Source: Lonicera japonica
Lineage: Eukaryota > Streptophyta > Magnoliopsida > Dipsacales > Caprifoliaceae
Assembly: GCA_021464415.1 (NCBI GenBank)
Contig: CM038471.1
Coordinates: forward strand, 12,522,373 to 12,586,372
DNA: 64,000 nt
Reading direction: 5' to 3'
Position 1 is the first letter of the stretch. Every line of letters starts with the position of its first letter. Positions 58,017-64,000 of this stretch are shown here, one piece after another. The notes beneath the pieces were generated by a model. That model ran no database searches. It was given only the letters and a program-made list of their open reading frames with translations, and was not told the DNA's origin. A program made the translations under genes and the position numbers.

Positions 58017-61000
58017 TGTGACGCCCCAAATCCCGTTCTGAGAATTTCACCTCCGGGATCCAGTTAATGACGGATGTCGTGTGCGACGGGTTTAAAATAT
58101 TAAATCCACAACTTTTAAAAAGTTTACTTTAATAAAAACATGATCTTTAAAAGTCCCGATTTAGAAAACTTTGGCATGTGGAGTTCATTTCATCAATAAA
58201 TCGTCATGTAACATTTAAAACCACGTTCCATACAAGTGGAATCACATCAAATCACATTTAAATCAACTCCACATATGAAAACCATCAATACAAGTTTACA
58301 ATGCCAATCGTTTATCAAATCACAGTCCATTTACAACAAAAGGGAAAACAAAACAATTATACAATATAGTCCTTATAAAAAAGGACTAGGAAAGGTCCAT
58401 GGACATCAGAGGCTTCTAAATAGATACACCACGCTCTAATCCCTGATGCCTATCCTGCAAAACTGTTAGAAAATAGGATAAGCCAAATCCGAGCTCAGTG
58501 GGAACTATATAGGTTTTGTTATATGAAAATACACATAACAACCACATGCACGTGCAGGTTTATATAGAAAGTATGTGCTTTACTTTAAAATAATGCTTCG
58601 AAGACCGTGCATAACAATGCAAACCCACACACTCGTGCATGCAAAGCCTACTAGGATTCTTATCCTAGTCACCGGATACTAACTACCCAACTAACCGATC
58701 ATATCCGTAAATATCCCATAAGTGAACTTCTCACGTGTTCCTATATTACTAAGGAATCGTCAGTCCAAGGTCATCTTGTTCTAATGCTAGCTTTCTAAGG
58801 CTCGTCACGCCTTAGTGGATCAGTTCTACAGCTTATGTCGACTACCCGTGCCTATATCGAAAGTCAATAATTATAGGCCAAGTATTTGTTGTTTCCACTT
58901 TAATTCTAATTTATTATGAACCTTATACTTGGCCAGCTAGTAGGCTTTAGCTCAAGTTCATTCATCAAAGCATTATATTACAGTGTTCTCTCATTAGGCT
59001 ATTTCGTTAGTTATGATTTCCCCTTCAATTATTAGCGCTTTAGGTTCATTATGATCCAGCTATCAAGTCTCATGAATCACATTACTCCCACGCCCATATT
59101 CTATATCTAAGGCTCATAGTTATCATCTCTTTCCACTTTATATATATAATACATTATAAAAGGCTCGATAGTTCGCTATGTGTACCCTGTCTGTCTAATA
59201 GTGTTCGCTTACGTCTTTACATCATTTATATCATAGCCAAGGAAACATACATAAATTTATACGAGACATGATACAATACGATTCAATAATAATAACATAA
59301 TCAACAATCTCAATAGCTCTCATATCACGTCTCTAGCACAATGCCTTAGTTTCACCCCGCGGTCAGTCCAGGCCCAGAACAATGGATCCCGAAGGATCCA
59401 AAGCTCTAATCTATGTCTCCTCCGAGTGGGGAGTGGCTCAGGGACTTAGTTCTCCAAGTAAGTCATTCGGAGATAACCATGCATGACATTTTCCCAGGAA
59501 TAAACTCCAAATAGTTAACGAGGAGAACATCTCATACAAGACAACTCGACACCTCGGAAAGAACTACACCAGGCGATACCCTAGCAGGGTAATGACCATT
59601 AGTAGCCTAACTACTTCCCGGGAAACTCACCATTGGGAAAGTAGTGGCACACGGGACCTGCTCCGCTGCCGGAGAAACTCATCTAACCGAGAACACATAG
59701 TCCTGTCGGAAGGCAAGATACCTAGAGTGGGCTCTCCTTTGTGGACAAGCACAACCACCGGCGGAGTCACCAACTTCATTTTTCTCATGCACGGTTTAAG
59801 GAATTTCACCCAGGGGCAGCAATAGGCGGCCCGTCTTCGAGCCACACGAGCGCTACTCGGTGCTCAGTCCATCATATCCAGCCCATACGTGTGATAGTAA
59901 CAATAAGAATATCTCGATTCTTCACTTAACAGTGTATACAATCATCAATCATCTATCACACGTACGGCTAACAACATATATATGTATACAATCACACAAT
60001 TGTCATCATTATATAATCATCGTTATCGATAACATCACTATCACGTTTGTATTCCATGGCTTTATAGCCAATTAGGTCATATTTGACATTTCTCAATGTC
60101 TAACGTATCAAGTGTATAAAACCAAGACCGTATACCACTTGTGAGGGTTCTCGTGTCATTCTAGCCAGCCAAGCATTGATTATTGTGGTTCTAGTTCAAT
60201 CGGTGTTCATACAGCATACTCGACTATGTGTGCATGTATGGTCATTGCAACCCATGCCCTGCCAATGCCTGTTTACTACATTATTAGATGGTATATAGAT
60301 CATATTCTTGTTACTAGTGCCTATCATGTATCGTACAAGGCTCTAAACTTAAGAGTTGTTGCGTTACATTACGCCCTAACGGGTTCTTATGGTAAACATC
60401 ATGAATGGTGTCCTGCAATCTCTTCTATTAGCAGAAGTAAATATTTCTAACGTTAATACCCGTAATCAACCATCAAACACACTTAATTCCCAAAACCCCA
60501 AAATTCCTAGGCTTAACATGTATGTATGAGATGGGTTCTTGATGAATCATATCATATCTAAGTCAAAACATGGATTAAATGCTCAAAGTATGTAATAGAT
60601 GCAAGAACCCATCAATATCTAACGACAATTGAAGATTAATCTAGCCCAACCCCATGAACATGCATATAACCTAGGTCTTTTTGTAGAAATTCCCCAATTT
60701 AGATACAAATCGCTAATACAACACGTAAAGGTTTGTGAAAGAAGTTTTATACTAGTGTTCCCACCTTAGAGTAGCAATATTGAGAAGTTGAGGAAGCATA
60801 AACATCGTATCACCAAAATCCTAGCTCGCTTCCTAGTTCCACGCGCGAAGACGAAGGTGGAAGATGATGAATAGTGACAGATAGGGTGTTTTAAAACTCA
60901 AATCTTGGAAAGGGTGAGAGATGTACGGAATATATTGTCTCTCTCTAGATCTCTTTCAAGTCTCTCCCTCACGCCCCTTGATGTCGTGTGTTCAAAAATG

Positions 61001-61532
61001 GGGGTATATGGGTGTTAAATGAGTGAAAACTGGTTAAAAATGCTCAAAATTGATATTCAGGTGAACCATGATCGATTATGGGTCCCCCATGATCGATCAT
61101 GAACCATTATGGAACTCCTTTGGAGGACCATGATCGATCATGGAAGTCACTACGGCATGAAATGACTTTCTAAGCCCAAAACGGACCTCGAAATGGATGA
61201 ATCTTGACTCGGCCCAAACACGAAAGTTGTAGAGGAAAAAGAAATGAAGACGTGGCCATGAATGGGAAGTCATTTGGACATTAGATGAAGAAGTTATGGT
61301 CTCACAAAGTTGACCAAAAATTGACGAATCGCGAAATGGCCTCGGTTTCAATCCGAACCACTCGAATAACACAACAATTTCTCCCTCAAACTTAATATAC
61401 TTAACATGACATGTTAAAAGTATCGGGTCAAATGCAAAGATCTTTGAACCCAATGCTCACGCTCTAACGGAGTTTAAGCCTTACCGGGCTTAAGAGAAGA
61501 TTAACACGGGAAAAAGAACACAGGGTATTACA
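58017..61532 (-). mobile_element. Solo LTR, 3.5 kb, copy B
   Basis: Counterpart of 32700-36241. Flanks are AGTGG (58012-58016, one change) and GGTGG (61533-61537). CATGATCGATCATG palindromes lie near 61070 (mutated), 61089-61102 and 61129-61142. The TATA-like box reads CATATACC on the minus strand. Confidence 0.85.
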
Positions 61533-61577
61533 GGTGGAGTTAGTAGCAAACCTTCTGCCATACTATCGATCAAGCTT

Positions 61578-61618
61578 ACATGTTTTATACACTTGATACG
61601 TTAGACATTGAGCGTGGA
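61578..61618. other. Templated filler at a deletion junction
   Basis: 61582-61612 is a perfect 31-nt inverse copy of 60092-60122 in the solo LTR 1.5 kb away. It carries two bases found in the B version of that LTR and not in A (34773-34803). This is a repair scar replacing a 270-bp piece of the AP2 gene. Confidence 0.85.
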
Positions 61619-61933
61619 CTTCTCACCTTGGAGCGCCAGTACAACCACATTGTAGGCTTGCGTTGCCATCTCCAGGGTCGGGAATGTGCCGAGCCATATT
61701 CTCGACTTTTTGTTTTGCTCGCACACTTCGCACACCCATTTACTCGATTTCTTGCACTTTACTTTTTTATAAACCAAATGTCGAGTCTCCTTGAATTTCT
61801 TCTTCCCATCATTTCACTTGTTTTTTATTTGTTGCGAATCAGGCAACAAATTACTAGTGGTAGTTTTTGAATTGCCACAAGAAGACGATAATGAAATTGA
61901 AGAAGGTGAAGATTGATGTTCAAGAAAGTCCAT

Positions 61934-62485
61934 TTTTAGATAGAGGAGATAAAAAGAAAATTATTTTACATAAGACATAAAATTAAAGAACTTATGTAAC
62001 AAAAAAAAAAATTACCTACTTTCATGTAATTACTTTTGATATGAATAATTAATAAAAATAAATAAATATTTGCCTATGTAACCAAAAAGCGGAAGGGGGG
62101 GACTGTGTTACATAAACTTTCAAAAAAAGTGTGCGCCCCTTTCAGAAAAAATCGGCTCAAGTAGACTTGTGTCCACGTGATTAGCATATATGTTAGATTT
62201 AAGGTCAAATCTTAATTTGATTTTAGAAGGAATGAGTCAAAAGGATTTCTTCATAATTATTTTCAAGGGAAAAATACTTTTCTTTTATTTTTTTTATTTT
62301 AATATAAGGATACTTATTTGTTTTATTTAAAATATCTTTCATTAATTTCTTTTTGTTTTTCCTAAAAATAAATTAGTTACTACCGGCCACCCTTACCACC
62401 ACTATTATCCCCCTCCTGAGCACCGGAAAATATTACCGAAGTGTTATAACCTAACAAAAGTTCCAGCAAAGGCACTACAAATATA
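61934..62485. other. Upstream region of the copy B AP2 pseudogene
   Basis: Counterpart of 36867-37410, with an ACGT-core word TCCACGTGATTAG near 62172. No gene is seen. Confidence 0.4.
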
Positions 62486-62908
62486 TTTTTGCATGTACTA
62501 AATCCGCAAGCAAAAAAATGATATATTTTTTTAGTTTAAAATATGTTTTTGCACTAAATCTTCAAGCAACTGATGATATATTTTTAGTGCAAATTTGTAT
62601 TCACACTAAAACTACAATCAATTAATGATACATATTTTAGTGCAAATCCATTTTTGCACTAAATCCACAAGCAAAAAATGATACATATTTTAGTGCACAT
62701 CAGTTTTTACACTAAATTCTCAAGCAACTCATGATACTGTTTTTGCACTAAATTCACAAGCAATTAACGATATAAATTTTAGTGCCAATATGTTTTTGCA
62801 CCAATCCGTAAACAAATTAAGATGTATTTTTTTGTACAAATTCATTTTACACTAAATTTGCAAGTAATTAAAGACGTAAATTTTAGTGCAAATTTATTTT
62901 TGCACTGT
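62486..62908. repeat. TTTAGTGCAAA hairpin array, copy B
   Basis: Counterpart of 37411-37837, same units and order. In the last unit TTCGCACTG of copy A reads TTTGCACTG here, improving its pairing. Confidence 0.7.
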
Positions 62909-64000
62909 ATAAAAAATCTCGTCGGAGCTCTCATGTCCTTGTTGGAAGTTCGACAATGGTCGCCGGAGCTCTAGGGAACGATGGCACGTAGCAGAAGTAG
63001 TTGGCGAGGCTTAATGACCACCAATGGTAATAAAAAAAATTGTAGTAAGGGTATAATTGAACATTAAAAATAAGGGTGTATCTTTTTATTGAACAAAGAT
63101 TTGAAAATTGTTCTCGTGGCTAAAGAAAATTATGAAGGAATTCATTTATCTAGTTTGGAATAATAAGGTATCCTTAACTTGAATATAGTTATGGAAGAGG
63201 TACTTAGAACTCATTTTCTCTTGATTTTAAGTTGGATGCAATGTGAATAAGATTAATTTTAGACATAATTTTATTTTTATTAATGATTTCTTTCAATTAG
63301 TTTATTTTTAATTTATGTAATTTTTTAACCTACTTTTACAATATTATCATTTAAAAAATTGAGAATTATATCCACCGATAAAAATTAATTTATAATTTTA
63401 TATTTAATTTATAATTTAGATTCTTAATCAGCATCTACTTTCATATTAATTTATTTCCTATTTCTTTTAAGCGTTTATTAAGAACTCTTTTTAATAACAC
63501 CATACTAAATTAGAGATAGTTTAACTGTACAATAATAAAACATCCTTTGTCAACGACTGAATCGAATAATAGTAGTTTAACCATACACTATATTAATCAT
63601 TTTTGTTTTAACTCCAAATAAAAATATGGGTGCAGAGGTCAAAAAAACTTATTTAATATATATATAATAAAAATAAATAAAAATAAAAAACTAACTTCAT
63701 TTTTATATATCAACATAATTTATAAAATATAATTTACAATTTTTACTCTCCAAATATTAAAAATACATCATCTCTCCAATATTATCCTCTGATACAAATT
63801 TGGGACACCCGTGGGGGGTCAATTTTACCATAAGGCTGTCAGCAGCGAATCCACCTTAACCCACAAATTTTGTTTCGTATAGTAGTAAATATATAAACTT
63901 ACCATATGACTAAGTTTTACTTAAATGGATAAGCTTTTTTTTTTTTTCTGACACTAAAAGAATAAAGGTGACCCGTATCCCACAAATCAAATAACCATGG
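62909..64000. other. AT-rich spacer to the window end
   Basis: Collinear with 37838-38922. It ends within the first unit of the local direct repeat seen at 38808. No gene. Confidence 0.5.

Larger units (their letters stand above)
57943..61933 (-). pseudogene. CBF/DREB1-type pseudogene, copy B, internal deletion
   Basis: ATG at 61933-61931. The TGA at codon 40 (61816-61814) is shared with copy A, but codon 71 is TGC, not stop. The AP2 core follows ([34 protein letters not shown]). After LALQGE the gene is cut: about 270 bp present in A is replaced by some 40 bp of filler (61578-61618). The C-terminal words before and after the solo LTR (58017-61532) remain, ending in TAA (57945-57943) instead of TGA. 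Confidence 0.85.
46676..64000 (+). repeat. Copy B of the ~25-kb tandem duplication (runs off the window)
   Basis: Collinear with 21340-38922. Spacers and the Copia element are very similar; the CG-rich solo LTR at 58017 has diverged more, mostly by C-to-T and G-to-A changes. The last bases (CCCACAAATCAAATAACCATGG) match A near 38900-38922, so B must continue outside the window. Confidence 0.9.

Overview
The window looks like repeat-rich, AT-rich nuclear DNA of a eudicot plant. The evidence is nested LTR retrotransposons with plant-type primer-binding sites, a Helitron, MITEs, a tRNA-derived SINE, a plant mobile domain (PMD) gene, a DUF7745 gene, and a CBF/DREB1-type AP2 transcription-factor pseudogene. 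I see no intact host gene, no tRNA or rRNA gene and no CRISPR array. Nearly all short ORFs are chance frames inside repeats. The species cannot be named from this sequence.

Layout. 1-2845: a Ty3/gypsy-type LTR fragment split by a 2.16-kb non-autonomous Helitron. 2895-3948: a decayed retroelement ORF on the minus strand. 3949 to about 11720: an LTR element with two ~1.1-kb LTR copies. It carries no visible reverse transcriptase, but has two broken minus-strand genes (DUF7745, then an intron-containing PMD gene), a 69-bp tandem repeat and an array of tiny hairpins next to the 3' LTR. 11790-16150: Ty3/gypsy pol remnants and a + strand copy of the decayed ORF, interrupted by two solo LTRs. 16160-21335: 'copy C', an old, short version of the segment that follows.

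21340-46675 ('copy A') and 46676-64000+ ('copy B') are two units of a direct tandem duplication with a period of about 25.1-25.3 kb. B runs off the window. Each unit starts in the same LTR-like promoter sequence (TATAAAAGAGG) and carries, in order: a minus-strand solo LTR, a SINE remnant, a TRIM-like mini-retroelement, a 4.5-kb gag-only Copia element, and a minus-strand CBF/DREB1 pseudogene split near its C-terminus by a 3.5-kb solo LTR. An array of TTTAGTGCAAA hairpins lies upstream of that pseudogene. Target-site duplications are shared by A and B, so these insertions predate the duplication. B later lost about 270 bp of the AP2 gene; the break was filled with an inverted 31-nt copy of B's own solo LTR.

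The most unusual theme is regulatory. Several LTR families each carry clusters of 12-18-bp perfect palindromes with a CG-containing centre, close to the TATA box: TGTCGCGCGACA, CATGTAGTCGACTACATG, TCAGTCGACTGA and CCATGATCGATCATGG. In the 3949-11720 element the same palindrome also sits just upstream of the TATA box of the antisense DUF7745 gene, as though one module drives both the LTR and an internal promoter.
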